Origin: CAYLYU01 sp964501925
GTDB lineage: Bacteria > Pseudomonadota > Zetaproteobacteria > Mariprofundales > Mariprofundaceae
Length of the DNA stretch: 52,828 nucleotides
Assembly (NCBI GenBank): GCA_964501925.1
Contig: CAZCTM010000013.1
Coordinates: 1-52,828, forward strand
Reading direction: 5' to 3'
Position numbers and translations under genes: made by a program. This document shows, piece after piece, positions 1 to 7,174 of this stretch. The notes below the pieces were generated by a model. That model saw only the letters and a list, made by a program, of their open reading frames with translations. It did not search any database and was not told the DNA's origin. Numbering within the stretch: the first letter of the stretch is position 1; each line of letters starts with the position of its first letter.

Positions 1-208
1 ATCGGATTCTCCTCCTATCCTATAGAAAATTCGATGGGTTTTGCAGAGGGTTCAATATATGTGTAAGTATCTTTTTTCGGGATGAGCATACATTCCCCCC
101 TTATTTCCTGATCCAATATAGTGCGGAGAACCCTGGGCGGCAAATTAGAAAAGGAGAAAAGGGAACGATGGTTTCCGCCGGTCATGATGGCATTCCAGCA
201 GGGCGCAA
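1..208. other. Leading stretch with no recognisable gene
   Basis: I see no coding region, RNA gene or terminator here. The sequence is AT-richer than the genes downstream and ends where the duplicated TraB-region segment begins. Confidence 0.5.
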
Positions 209-530
209 TCGTCCGCTGCCTTCAACCGCGGTGAGGTAAAACGTCAAGCGAATTCCGCAAAAAATCACAGTTTATTATTTATATCAGCAGGTTTAACGTT
301 GGCGAATGGGAAGAAACCCTGTCTTTTCCATAGAGCAAGGAGACAGGCGGATCACGGTGCTGGGCACGGCCCATATCTCCAGATCCAGTGCCGACAAGGT
401 CCGTGAACTGCTCCTGTCCGGGGAGTTTGACGCCGTTGCCGTTGAGCTGGGTACGGGCAGATATAAACGAATCACCGAACCCGAATCGGTATATAACCTG
501 GACCTGTTTCATATTGTAAAGAGCGGAATG
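209..530 (+). repeat. Direct repeat, upstream copy of the traB-like gene start
   Basis: This 322 bp segment matches 1313-1634 at a constant offset of 1104 bp, with only about five base differences seen by eye (for example near 241, 268, 289 and 303). It covers roughly 97 bp upstream of the start codon plus the first 75 codons of the TraB-family gene. Homology begins at a shared TCGTCCGCTGCC and ends abruptly at GAGCGGAATG. Confidence 0.9.
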
Positions 531-548
531 CATGATGAAAAGCGGTGA
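306..548 (+). pseudogene. Truncated copy of TraB-family gene
   Basis: The frame starts like the intact gene at 1410 (MGRNPVFSIEQGDRR, then the GTAHIS motif) and is essentially identical for about 75 residues. After position 530 it leaves the homology, reads a few unrelated codons and stops at 548. The copy lacks about 80 per cent of the protein, including all membrane segments, so it is very unlikely to work as the parent does. It keeps the parent's upstream sequence and might still be transcribed. Confidence 0.85.
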
Positions 549-793
549 CAGTATACTTATTTAAGCTGAGAGATATCGCTTCTGGCAACCTCGCTTAAAG
601 CCAAGGTACGCCAGAAAATTAATTGTCTTCGTGAAGGTACATTTCGATACGGTTCTTGATCTGATCGCGCACGCGGCGGAATGCGCCCATGATCTCCGCT
701 TCCGTGCCGGCAACCCTCACTGAAAATCAGTGACAGCAGGCTTGGTTATCATCCTTTCACTTCTTTCCTCCTGAAAAGAGTATACTGTCCCCG
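543..793. mobile_element. Small inverted-repeat element (MITE-like)
   Basis: Imperfect 15 bp inverted repeats bound this segment: CGGTGACAGTATACT at 543-557 and its complement at 779-793, with one mismatch. The inner 11 bp (GACAGTATACT) are exact. The left end lies 12 bp after the traB duplication breaks off. No transposase is inside. From memory, GGGACAGTATACTT-type ends accompany small repeat or transposase elements in gammaproteobacteria; this was not checked. The interior carries a gene remnant. Confidence 0.5.
619..720 (-). pseudogene. C-terminal gene remnant, possibly arsenate reductase (LMW-PTP type)
   Basis: On the minus strand an open frame reads VAGTEAEIMGAFRRVRDQIK and ends about 14 residues later in a stop at 619-621. 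This resembles the C-terminal helix of ArsC / low-molecular-weight tyrosine phosphatase proteins. There is no start codon or catalytic N-terminal part upstream, so it is a fragment. Its base composition is higher in GC than the sequence on either side. The family assignment rests on memory of the C-terminal pattern and is uncertain. Confidence 0.35.
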
Positions 794-846
794 TTTTTCC
801 CTCTGTGCAAACCGGTCCGAGTTGATTTGCCTTGTTAGATTTATTT

Positions 847-1122
847 TCATCGGTGTTTGCTAGCGCAGCTTGAATTGCTTGTAACCCTGCAACAAATATA
901 TGACCAATTAGAGTTGGAGATACTTTTTCTGTATGCAAATGAACTTGCGGATGATTGGCAAGAAGACAATCCGCTAACCTGCCCTAAATATTCTTCCTTG
1001 CCATTTGGGTAATAAAAATAAACATTGAAGTCGCTATTCTCGATTGCTCTATCTGTTTCATTAAATGGCCACCAACCAAGGAAGAATGAGGCAATCAAGT
1101 AAATTATTATTATGTACCACAT
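847..1122 (-). CDS. Small AT-rich protein ending in a WSYICC motif
   Basis: A 91-residue protein with an N-terminal hydrophobic segment (MWYIIIIYLIASFFLGWWPF), probably a signal anchor. The mid part reads YYPNGKEEYLGQV. The C-terminus has paired cysteines: SSCQ, WSYICC and SSC, close to the stop. I recall short proteins of unknown function ending in a WSYICC-type motif from accessory regions and cassettes, but I cannot name a family. Codon use is much more AT-rich than the neighbours, pointing to transfer. No function is proposed. Confidence 0.5.
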   Translation of the reverse strand: MWYIIIIYLIASFFLGWWPFNETDRAIENSDFNVYFYYPNGKEEYLGQVSGLSSCQSSASSFAYRKSISNSNWSYICCRVTSNSSCASKHR

Positions 1123-1312
1123 AAATTTCTCCGTTCTTATAAATCTATCTAACCGAATATGAGTAATCGATATTCCTCATATTGGCCTCCTATCGATGGA
1201 CATGGGTTCCTTCTTATTCCATGTTGAGCATAAAAAGAGGAACAGAGATTACAATGTAGGGACATACATCGAAGGTCAAGGAAGACGCCGCCTTCTTTCG
1301 GCCGAAGTCGGC

Positions 1313-1634
1313 TCGTCCGCTGCCTTCAACCGCGGTGAGGTAAAGCGTCAAGCGAATTCCGCAAAAAAGCACAGTTTATTATTTATATCAGCGGGTTTAA
1401 CGTTGGGGAATGGGAAGAAACCCTGTCTTTTCCATAGAACAAGGAGACAGGCGGATCACGGTGCTGGGCACGGCCCATATCTCCAGATCCAGTGCCGACA
1501 AGGTCCGTGAACTGCTCCTGTCCGGGGAGTTTGACGCCGTTGCCGTTGAGCTGGGTACGGGCAGATATAAACGAATCACCGAACCCGAATCGGTATATAA
1601 CCTGGACCTGTTTCATATTGTAAAGAGCGGAATG
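1313..1634 (+). repeat. Direct repeat, downstream copy at the intact traB-like gene
   Basis: Partner of 209-530. This copy continues without a break into the intact TraB-family gene, so it is the original or at least the functional one. The two copies probably share the same promoter region, an AT-rich run around 1376-1390. Confidence 0.9.
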
Positions 1635-2606
1635 GCATCCATGGCTTTCGCCAACCTTGCCCTGAGCGCATTTCAGCAGCGTATGGCCGAGCAGCTCGGA
1701 GTTGAACCCGGAGAGGAATTCCGGGCGGCTATCGAGGTGGCGGAGAACGCCGGATATCCGGTGCTCCTGATTGACAGGGAGATCGGTGTCACGCTGAAAC
1801 GAATTTACCGGAATGTTTCCATCTGGCATCGCATGCGCATCATCACCAGCCTGCTAATGAGCCTTGTATCGCGTCAGAAGATAAGTGAGGAAGAAATCGA
1901 GCGTCTCAAGGAAGGCGATGTTCTTGAGTCCACGTTCACCCAGTTTGCCAGAAAGGAACGTGACCTGTATGAACCGCTTATCGATGAAAGAGACCGGTAC
2001 ATGGCGATCCGTCTCATTCAGGAGGCCCGGAAGACCGAGCATCACCACATCATCGCAATCGTGGGTGCAGGGCACTTGCAGGGTATCCGGAACTACCTCA
2101 AACAGAGCATGGACCAGAGCGGGCTCCATCTCGATCAGGAGCTTTCGGAGCTAAACCGTGTGCCGCCACCGGAAAAGTGGCTGAAGCTGGTTCCATGGAT
2201 GGTTACCGCCCTTGTTCTCACGGGATTTTTTATCGGGTTTTCAAGAAGCACAACCCTTGGCTGGCAGCTGATACGGGACTGGGTCTTCATAAACGGCGGG
2301 CTTTCCTCCCTCGGCGCGCTTGTCGCGCTCGCGCATCCGCTCACCATTGCGGGGGCGTTTGTTGCGGCCCCGATTACCTCGCTCAACCCCATGATCGGGG
2401 CGGGCATGGTGACAGCGGCAATCGAAATCTGGTTACGAAAACCCAATATTGGCGACTTCAACAGGTTGCGCCATGAAACAACCTACCTGAAAGGGTGGTG
2501 GCGGAACCGTGTCACGCGCATTCTTCTCATTTTCCTGTTCTCCTCACTGGGATCAGCGATCGGCACCTATCTGGCCGGCTTCCGGATATTCAACAAACTG
2601 ACCTGA
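1410..2606 (+). CDS. TraB/GumN-family membrane protein
   Basis: A 398-residue protein of the TraB family (Pfam TraB, related to enterococcal pheromone-shutdown TraB and to TIKI/GumN). The N-terminal half is soluble, with the GTAHIS motif near residue 20 and AVELGTGRY near 45; a second conserved segment (IVGAGHLQGI) lies near 218-227. The C-terminal 150 residues hold several hydrophobic segments (PWMVTALVLTGFFIGF, SSLGALVALAHPLTIAGAF, RILLIFLFSSLGSAIG), typical of the bacterial and archaeal membrane-bound form. The biochemical role is unknown; a metal-dependent protease-like activity has been proposed for the wider family. The ATG follows GGGG without a clear spaced ribosome site. Its 5' part is duplicated upstream. 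Confidence 0.85.
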   Translation: MGRNPVFSIEQGDRRITVLGTAHISRSSADKVRELLLSGEFDAVAVELGTGRYKRITEPESVYNLDLFHIVKSGMASMAFANLALSAFQQRMAEQLGVEPGEEFRAAIEVAENAGYPVLLIDREIGVTLKRIYRNVSIWHRMRIITSLLMSLVSRQKISEEEIERLKEGDVLESTFTQFARKERDLYEPLIDERDRYMAIRLIQEARKTEHHHIIAIVGAGHLQGIRNYLKQSMDQSGLHLDQELSELNRVPPPEKWLKLVPWMVTALVLTGFFIGFSRSTTLGWQLIRDWVFINGGLSSLGALVALAHPLTIAGAFVAAPITSLNPMIGAGMVTAAIEIWLRKPNIGDFNRLRHETTYLKGWWRNRVTRILLIFLFSSLGSAIGTYLAGFRIFNKLT

Positions 2607-2731
2607 CCGGATGCACATGCCCCTGACCCCGCATCTGATACACGTTTCGGCACGGGCTTGTGTTCATGCGCTGTTCAGAAACATCCGGTAACCTGATTTG
2701 TGAACGCCAACAATCCACAAGGAGGAAGCAC

Positions 2732-3502
2732 ATGAAGCGGATGATTGTTCTCACTGGCATCATCATCTTGGCTGCCTGCTCGCAATCCGAACAGCCATCA
2801 GCGGTCACGTCGGAGCAGGAAACACAGCCGGCGCAAACCAGCCCGATCGGGAAGCAGGATGAAACCGGGAAGACTGCAAAGGCAGAGCCGCATTCCGGCA
2901 GCGGCACCATGGACGCCGGCAGTACCTCTGAACCGGTGTTGAATCCTCCAAAAACCGCCACCAGAGAGCAAACGGCCCCGGCAAGCGGGAATAAACGCGC
3001 TCATCCGCCTGCAACCAGGCCGACCGAAACCGCAAGGAATGAGAAAACGGAGCCTCATAAACCGGCACCATCCCCCGTTCAGACCCCCCGGAGGCCAAAA
3101 AAGCAAACGGAGAAAGTCGTGCCGAATGATACTCCATCTCCGGCCCCGACGAGCACCGGGGCATTACCCCAGGCCCCTGAGGCATCCCCGGTCAGCTCCA
3201 AACCCTCTCCTGCGGCAAAACCCACAGGGGATATCCAGCGCGGGGCCCTGCTAGCCAGGAAGAAGTGCAAGATGTGCCACTACCTGACCTCGGCCAAAAA
3301 GAAGGTGGGACCGTCCCTGAAGGGCATCTACAATCGGGCGCCCGGGATCAGCGGGGTCCCGTTCGCCGTCTGGGATGACAAGGCGTTAGATGAATGGCTG
3401 ACCAAGCCCAGGGCCGTCAAGCCGAAAACGAAAATGAGCTTCCCGGGCCTGAAGAAAGAAAAGGATCGGCAGGATATCATTGCCTACCTGAAAACCCTCT
3501 AG
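2732..3502 (+). CDS. Lipoprotein with C-terminal cytochrome c domain
   Basis: A 256-residue exported lipoprotein. The start at 2732 has a strong AAGGAGG ribosome site; an in-frame ATG 72 bases upstream lacks one. The lipobox is LAAC (residues about 12-15). A long low-complexity linker rich in Pro, Thr, Ser, Lys and Glu (about 16-165) leads to a single class I cytochrome c domain with heme motif CKMCH and a likely distal methionine in KTKMSFPGL. The domain ends in IIAYLKTL, typical of small monoheme cytochromes. It would sit tethered to a membrane and pass electrons in the periplasm; partners are not evident from the flanking genes. Confidence 0.85.
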   Translation: MKRMIVLTGIIILAACSQSEQPSAVTSEQETQPAQTSPIGKQDETGKTAKAEPHSGSGTMDAGSTSEPVLNPPKTATREQTAPASGNKRAHPPATRPTETARNEKTEPHKPAPSPVQTPRRPKKQTEKVVPNDTPSPAPTSTGALPQAPEASPVSSKPSPAAKPTGDIQRGALLARKKCKMCHYLTSAKKKVGPSLKGIYNRAPGISGVPFAVWDDKALDEWLTKPRAVKPKTKMSFPGLKKEKDRQDIIAYLKTL

Positions 3503-3600
3503 AAGATGCGGGGGCCTTGCCCCCCCATCGGCATGCCCGGCCCACAACCTGTCTACCCAGGAAACATTTGACCCACACATTGAAATGATTATGGTTTGAG

Positions 3601-3616
3601 TAAGCTATCCAACTTA
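3601..3616. promoter_or_regulatory. Candidate TetR operator, upstream copy
   Basis: TAAGCTATCCAACTTA lies just before the ribosome site of the tetR gene. A 13/16 match (TAAGCAGTCTAACTTA) sits right after the gene at 4197-4212. The outer TAAG/CTTA arms are inverted. Autoregulation by the TetR protein is inferred from position only. Confidence 0.35.
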
Positions 3617-3625
3617 GGAGATCGC

Positions 3626-4183
3626 ATGCCATCTTCATCAGACAAACGGGAACGGCTTGTGAACGCCGCCAGGATCCTGCTTCACAGGCAGGGGTTCAGC
3701 AACACCACCCTTGCCCAGATTGCAAAGGCATCCGGCGTCCCCCTGGGCAATGTCTACTATTACTTCAAGACCAAGGAGGAGATAGCAGCAGCGGCGATCC
3801 GGCAACGCCGGGACAAACTCAGATCGATGGCCGAGAAGTGGGAAGCAAATCCCGACCCAAAGCAGAGGTTGTCGGCTTTTCTGGATATGATTGAGGATAT
3901 GCGCCTGACCATTGCAAAATATGGATGCCCAGTCGGGAGCCTGTGCCAGGAGCTCGATAAAAGCAGATCCGGGCTGGCGGAGAATGCCAATGAAACCCTG
4001 CGGTGGATGATCGACTGGACCAGTGAACAGTTCCGGCTTCTGGGCAAGACAAATGCGGAGGAGCTCGGCCTCCAGTTTATCACCATCTTGCAGGGGATCA
4101 GTCTGGTCGCCCAGGTCCTGAACAACCCGAATTTGATCTCACAGCAAGTGCGCCAGACCCGAACCTGGCTGCAAACACTCTGA
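3626..4183 (+). CDS. TetR/AcrR-family transcriptional regulator
   Basis: A 185-residue regulator. The N-terminal helix-turn-helix (about residues 8-55) has the family pattern: RERLVNAARILLHRQGFSNT, then LAQIAKASGVPLGNVYYYFK. The C-terminal ligand domain has one cysteine-containing segment (GCPVGSLCQELDK), seen in the TetR subgroup with a YxxxxxCPVGSLxxEL pattern that often controls reductases or small-molecule detoxification. The start at 3626 has GGAG 8 bases upstream; a TTG 30 bases earlier is less likely. The ligand is unknown. A repeated motif flanks the gene and may be its operator. Confidence 0.9.
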   Translation: MPSSSDKRERLVNAARILLHRQGFSNTTLAQIAKASGVPLGNVYYYFKTKEEIAAAAIRQRRDKLRSMAEKWEANPDPKQRLSAFLDMIEDMRLTIAKYGCPVGSLCQELDKSRSGLAENANETLRWMIDWTSEQFRLLGKTNAEELGLQFITILQGISLVAQVLNNPNLISQQVRQTRTWLQTL

Positions 4184-4196
4184 ATACCGCACTTTG

Positions 4197-4212
4197 TAAG
4201 CAGTCTAACTTA
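4197..4212. promoter_or_regulatory. Candidate TetR operator, downstream copy
   Basis: TAAGCAGTCTAACTTA, 13 of 16 bases shared with 3601-3616. It lies in the gap between tetR and the convergent DUF2892 gene. A partial third match (TAACTTA) is at 4551-4557, upstream of the DUF2892 gene. Confidence 0.3.
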
Positions 4213-4305
4213 ACATGAAGCCGGGTATCTTCTCCCTGGTTACACCTTCCGCCAGCGCAAAAAAGCCGGCTTCAGGCCGAGCTGCGGCCCTGTCCCGTTC
4301 AGCCT

Positions 4306-4500
4306 TCAGCCATGCTTTTTCGAACAGGTGCTTAGCCCGAAAATCCTGTACGCCGGACACCAGCGAATCAGGGCTGTGGCAATGGGCACGATACCAATCC
4401 AGCCCCAGGGGGTTTTGGGCCCGACAAACACCAGACTGATCAGCACGATGCCGAGTATGATCCGAATGGCGCGATCAACGTTTCCTACATTTGGGTTCAT
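4306..4500 (-). CDS. DUF2892 (YgaP-like) inner-membrane protein
   Basis: A 64-residue membrane protein. It begins NPNVGNVDRAIRIILGI, the hallmark of DUF2892, and has two hydrophobic stretches (IILGIVLISLVFVG and WIGIVPIATALIRWCPAY) with a cysteine in the second and another near the end (STCSKK). The family is found alone or fused to rhodanese (YgaP) and is linked to sulfur metabolism; its exact role is not known. The start at 4500 has a perfect AAGGAGG site; an in-frame ATG 18 bases upstream would overlap that site. It follows the Crp/Fnr-type regulator gene in the same direction. Confidence 0.85.
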   Translation of the reverse strand: MNPNVGNVDRAIRIILGIVLISLVFVGPKTPWGWIGIVPIATALIRWCPAYRIFGLSTCSKKHG

Positions 4501-4647
4501 GAAAACCTCCTTGTGCAATTCATTGTAAGGATGCTTTCATGCGGGATCAGTAACTTAGTCACCCAACCGGTGATAAATATGCGGATCGATTTCTTCTCTT
4601 TTACGCGCTTATGGATGAAAGGCCTTTCTGTCACCCCGATAGCGGGC

Positions 4648-5319
4648 TCATTCGCCGGTCAGCCGCTCCATGCCATGACGGTCGATCACCCTGACCCGCC
4701 CCCTTTCCAGACGGACCCATGCCTTGCGCTCAAACTCCTTGAGCAGACGGCTGACGACCTCCCGAGCCGTCCCCAGTTCCACCGCCAGTTTCTGATGGGT
4801 ATATTCGATCGTTAGGCCATTCTGTCCGCTCAGATTCAGCAGCAGGCGGGCAAGGCGCACGTCCATTCTTCTGAAGGCCACCTCCTCCACCAATGCCATC
4901 AGGTCACTGATTCTCGCGCTGATGGTGTTGAACACAAAATTACGAAACCCCTCGGAACTGAGAGCCTCCTGGAAGGCTGCTGACGGCATGACGGCCGCCC
5001 GGACATCGGTTTCGGCAATACCCTCCGCGGGATAGTCCTTATCCCCCAGAAGGCAAGTTGTGGTCAGAATGCATGTTTCACCGCTTGCCACACGGTAAAG
5101 AACAATCTCACGACCGTTAGGAGCCAGCTTCTGCACGCGAATAATACCCCTGGCTACCATCACGAAGCTGCGGCATGGATCGCCATCCTGAAACAGAATC
5201 GTACCCTGAGGAATCGTGGCCACCTGAACCCGCTGAAGGCCGGCTCTCCATGCCGGATCAGATATTGTCCTGAGTGCGGGAAAGGCGGCAAGCCAGGGGG
5301 ACGGCTGGTTCTGTTTCAT
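4648..5319 (-). CDS. Crp/Fnr-family transcriptional regulator
   Basis: A 223-residue regulator: cyclic-nucleotide-type beta-barrel (about residues 20-125, with GTILFQDGDPC and a PNGREIVLYRVASGETC segment), dimer helix, and a C-terminal winged helix with TAREVVSRLLKEFERK. The RSA residues used by Crp for cAMP are absent, and there is no N-terminal cysteine cluster as in Fnr. Two cysteines (GETC and TTTC) lie in the barrel, so the signal could be redox or a small ligand. Its ATG overlaps the ampD stop by four bases (ATGA), which argues for this start and for translational coupling. A DUF2892 gene follows. Confidence 0.88.
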   Translation of the reverse strand: MKQNQPSPWLAAFPALRTISDPAWRAGLQRVQVATIPQGTILFQDGDPCRSFVMVARGIIRVQKLAPNGREIVLYRVASGETCILTTTCLLGDKDYPAEGIAETDVRAAVMPSAAFQEALSSEGFRNFVFNTISARISDLMALVEEVAFRRMDVRLARLLLNLSGQNGLTIEYTHQKLAVELGTAREVVSRLLKEFERKAWVRLERGRVRVIDRHGMERLTGE

Positions 5320-5897
5320 CGAATCTCCATATCCGGTTTTCGAATACGCGCCAATGATCCATAAAACTTCTGCCAGTTCCACTGGCATCCGGGATCCCAT
5401 TTGCGTCCCGGGGCCACATGACTATGACCCACGATACGATCCCTTGAAATGGAGGGGAATTTCCTCATGAGAAGCCGGCAGAGACGGGCTGTTTCACGGT
5501 ACTGGGCCGGTGTGAACGGTTGCACCTCATCGCCGATGATTTCAATGCCCACGGAATAGTCGTTGCAATTATCCTTCCCCAGCCAGGATGATTCGCCGGC
5601 ATGCCAGGCCCGCATGGAAACAGGCACAAACTGGGTGACACAACCTTCGCGATCCACAAGAAAATGAGCCGAAACCCGAACACCCTGAAGGCCCAGAAGG
5701 CCGGGATGCTCATCAACATCCAGCACGCCCAGGAACAACTGCTCGATAAAGCGGCAACCAAACTCACCAGCAGGCAAGCTGATCGCATGCAGCACAATGA
5801 GATCAATCACCGTGCCCGGAGCTCGCTCATTAGAATGCGGGGATGGAAGAAAACGGCAGCTTCGCACGGGCAAATCATGCAACGCCAGCAAGCTCAT
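5316..5897 (-). CDS. ampD: 1,6-anhydro-N-acetylmuramyl-L-alanine amidase AmpD
   Basis: A 193-residue cytosolic zinc amidase of peptidoglycan recycling; it removes the peptide from anhydro-muropeptides. The Amidase_2 fold is clear: first zinc histidine in DLIVLHAISLP, then VSAHFLVDREG, AWHAGESSW, SVGIEIIG and IVGHSHVAPGRKWDPG, which carries the second histidine and the aspartate ligand. Length is normal for AmpD (about 180-190). No good ribosome site precedes the ATG, so a slightly later start is possible. It is the first gene of a unit with the Crp/Fnr-type gene, with a four-base overlap. Confidence 0.93.
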   Translation of the reverse strand: MSLLALHDLPVRSCRFLPSPHSNERAPGTVIDLIVLHAISLPAGEFGCRFIEQLFLGVLDVDEHPGLLGLQGVRVSAHFLVDREGCVTQFVPVSMRAWHAGESSWLGKDNCNDYSVGIEIIGDEVQPFTPAQYRETARLCRLLMRKFPSISRDRIVGHSHVAPGRKWDPGCQWNWQKFYGSLARIRKPDMEIR

Positions 5898-6229
5898 GTC
5901 ACATGAACGTTTGCCGATCGCCTCTAAAGGTCTATTCTCCCTTCATGGAACAAAGCCTTCGCCCTGGACACCAAGCCAGTGATCCTGTCTTGTCTGGATC
6001 GGGGCCATTGCCGAGAATACGGCGTCCCTGATGATGGGATTGAGAAGATACGCATCACCGTCAACCGGCGGCATGATTTGATATCTGGCCAAATCAATCC
6101 CTTTCTCATCACGGATTCCTGGTTTATTGCTGCTTCAGGTTACCGGGGAAGGTACATGACAGATCGATTAAACTGTACTGACAAAAGGAAGCGCACCTTA
6201 ACATCAGCATCCAGAGGGTGGGAGTGGCC
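5898..6229. other. 332 bp intergenic region, ampD to patatin gene
   Basis: The two flanking genes point away from each other, so promoters for both are expected here. I find no convincing ORF, repeat, RNA gene or consensus promoter. The last 60 bases are AT-richer. Confidence 0.4.
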
Positions 6230-7150
6230 ATGAGCAAGGGAATCGTCCTCGCGCTGGGTGCCGGCAGTGCCAGGGGACTGGCCCAGATCGGGGTTATCGA
6301 GGTTCTCGTGAGGGAAAAGATCCCGATTCGGGCCGTCGTCGGAACCAGCATCGGCGCCGAAATAGGGGGGTTTCTGGCCGCAGGGATCTCCATTGACACG
6401 ATGATCCGTCTGGGAACCAAGCTTGACTGGCTGCAAACCATGCGCCTGTTTGCACCGGATTTTTCGGGGGCGGGTATCACCACCGGCAAGGGAATTCAGA
6501 CCTATCTCCAGCCCTATCTTGGGGACAAAAAGATCGAGAAGCTTGATGTAGGATACGCGGCCATTGCAACGGATCTGGTCAGCGGCAACGAAGTGGTGAT
6601 CCGGCAGGGGAACCTTCTTGATGCCGTAAGAGCCAGCATCTCCCTGCCAGGCATTCTGTCACCGGTCAGGCTGGAGAACCGCATCCTCGTGGATGGAGGC
6701 CTGGTCAATCCGGTACCCTTTGACACGGCCCGAGACATCTTCTCCGGACCCGTTCTGGCTGTGGCCACGCATCCGCGCGCACTCCCATCCGACTACGATG
6801 ATCAACGCCAGACACCTGAATGGGAACAGCGTCTCGACGAGCTTCTGCGCCACCCCTGGACAAAAAAGCTGCCGTATGTTCAGCAGTGGCTACGGGGATT
6901 CAGGCAGAACAAAGGTGATTTTACGCAGTTTTCCAACCTGGGGATCAGTGATGTCTTCAACAAGTCGCTGCACATCAGCGCCCATGCCATCGTGTGTCTG
7001 CGCGAGCGGCTCAACCCCCCTGACCTGATGATCGCCCCTGAAGTCAGGCAGATCGGCATGCTCGAATTCTATCGTGGAAGAGAGGCCATTGCCGCCGGCA
7101 GGAAGGCGGCTGAGCTGGCTCTCCCAAAAATCCGCTCGCTTTTGATTTAA
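6230..7150 (+). CDS. rssA: Patatin-like phospholipase, RssA type
   Basis: A 306-residue serine lipid hydrolase. The patatin motifs are complete: oxyanion segment GAGSARG (10-16), nucleophile in GTSIG (Ser40), and DGG with the catalytic aspartate at 155 (VDGGLVNPVPF). The C-terminal 130 residues are predicted soluble. E. coli RssA is of the same size and family; the physiological substrate is not known. The start at 6230 is preceded by GGGTGGGAG; two in-frame GTG codons lie just upstream. The fieF-like gene follows after 24 bases on the same strand. Confidence 0.85.
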   Translation: MSKGIVLALGAGSARGLAQIGVIEVLVREKIPIRAVVGTSIGAEIGGFLAAGISIDTMIRLGTKLDWLQTMRLFAPDFSGAGITTGKGIQTYLQPYLGDKKIEKLDVGYAAIATDLVSGNEVVIRQGNLLDAVRASISLPGILSPVRLENRILVDGGLVNPVPFDTARDIFSGPVLAVATHPRALPSDYDDQRQTPEWEQRLDELLRHPWTKKLPYVQQWLRGFRQNKGDFTQFSNLGISDVFNKSLHISAHAIVCLRERLNPPDLMIAPEVRQIGMLEFYRGREAIAAGRKAAELALPKIRSLLI

Positions 7151-7174
7151 CAGGGCTTCGCATACACTAGGCTC

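Noticed and set aside
717..938. Alternative minus-strand frame across the end of the AT-rich gene
   Set aside because: I considered a frameshifted continuation of the 847-1122 gene, but the unshifted frame ends in the WSYICC-type terminus, so no frameshift is needed.
1196..1510. Open frame of 104 codons running into the traB-like gene
   Set aside because: It overlaps the better-supported TraB frame, crosses the duplication boundary and has no recognisable protein features.
3510..3524. GGGGGC-CTT-GCCCCC hairpin after the cytochrome c lipoprotein gene
   Set aside because: Short stem and no T-run after it, so a Rho-independent terminator is not supported.
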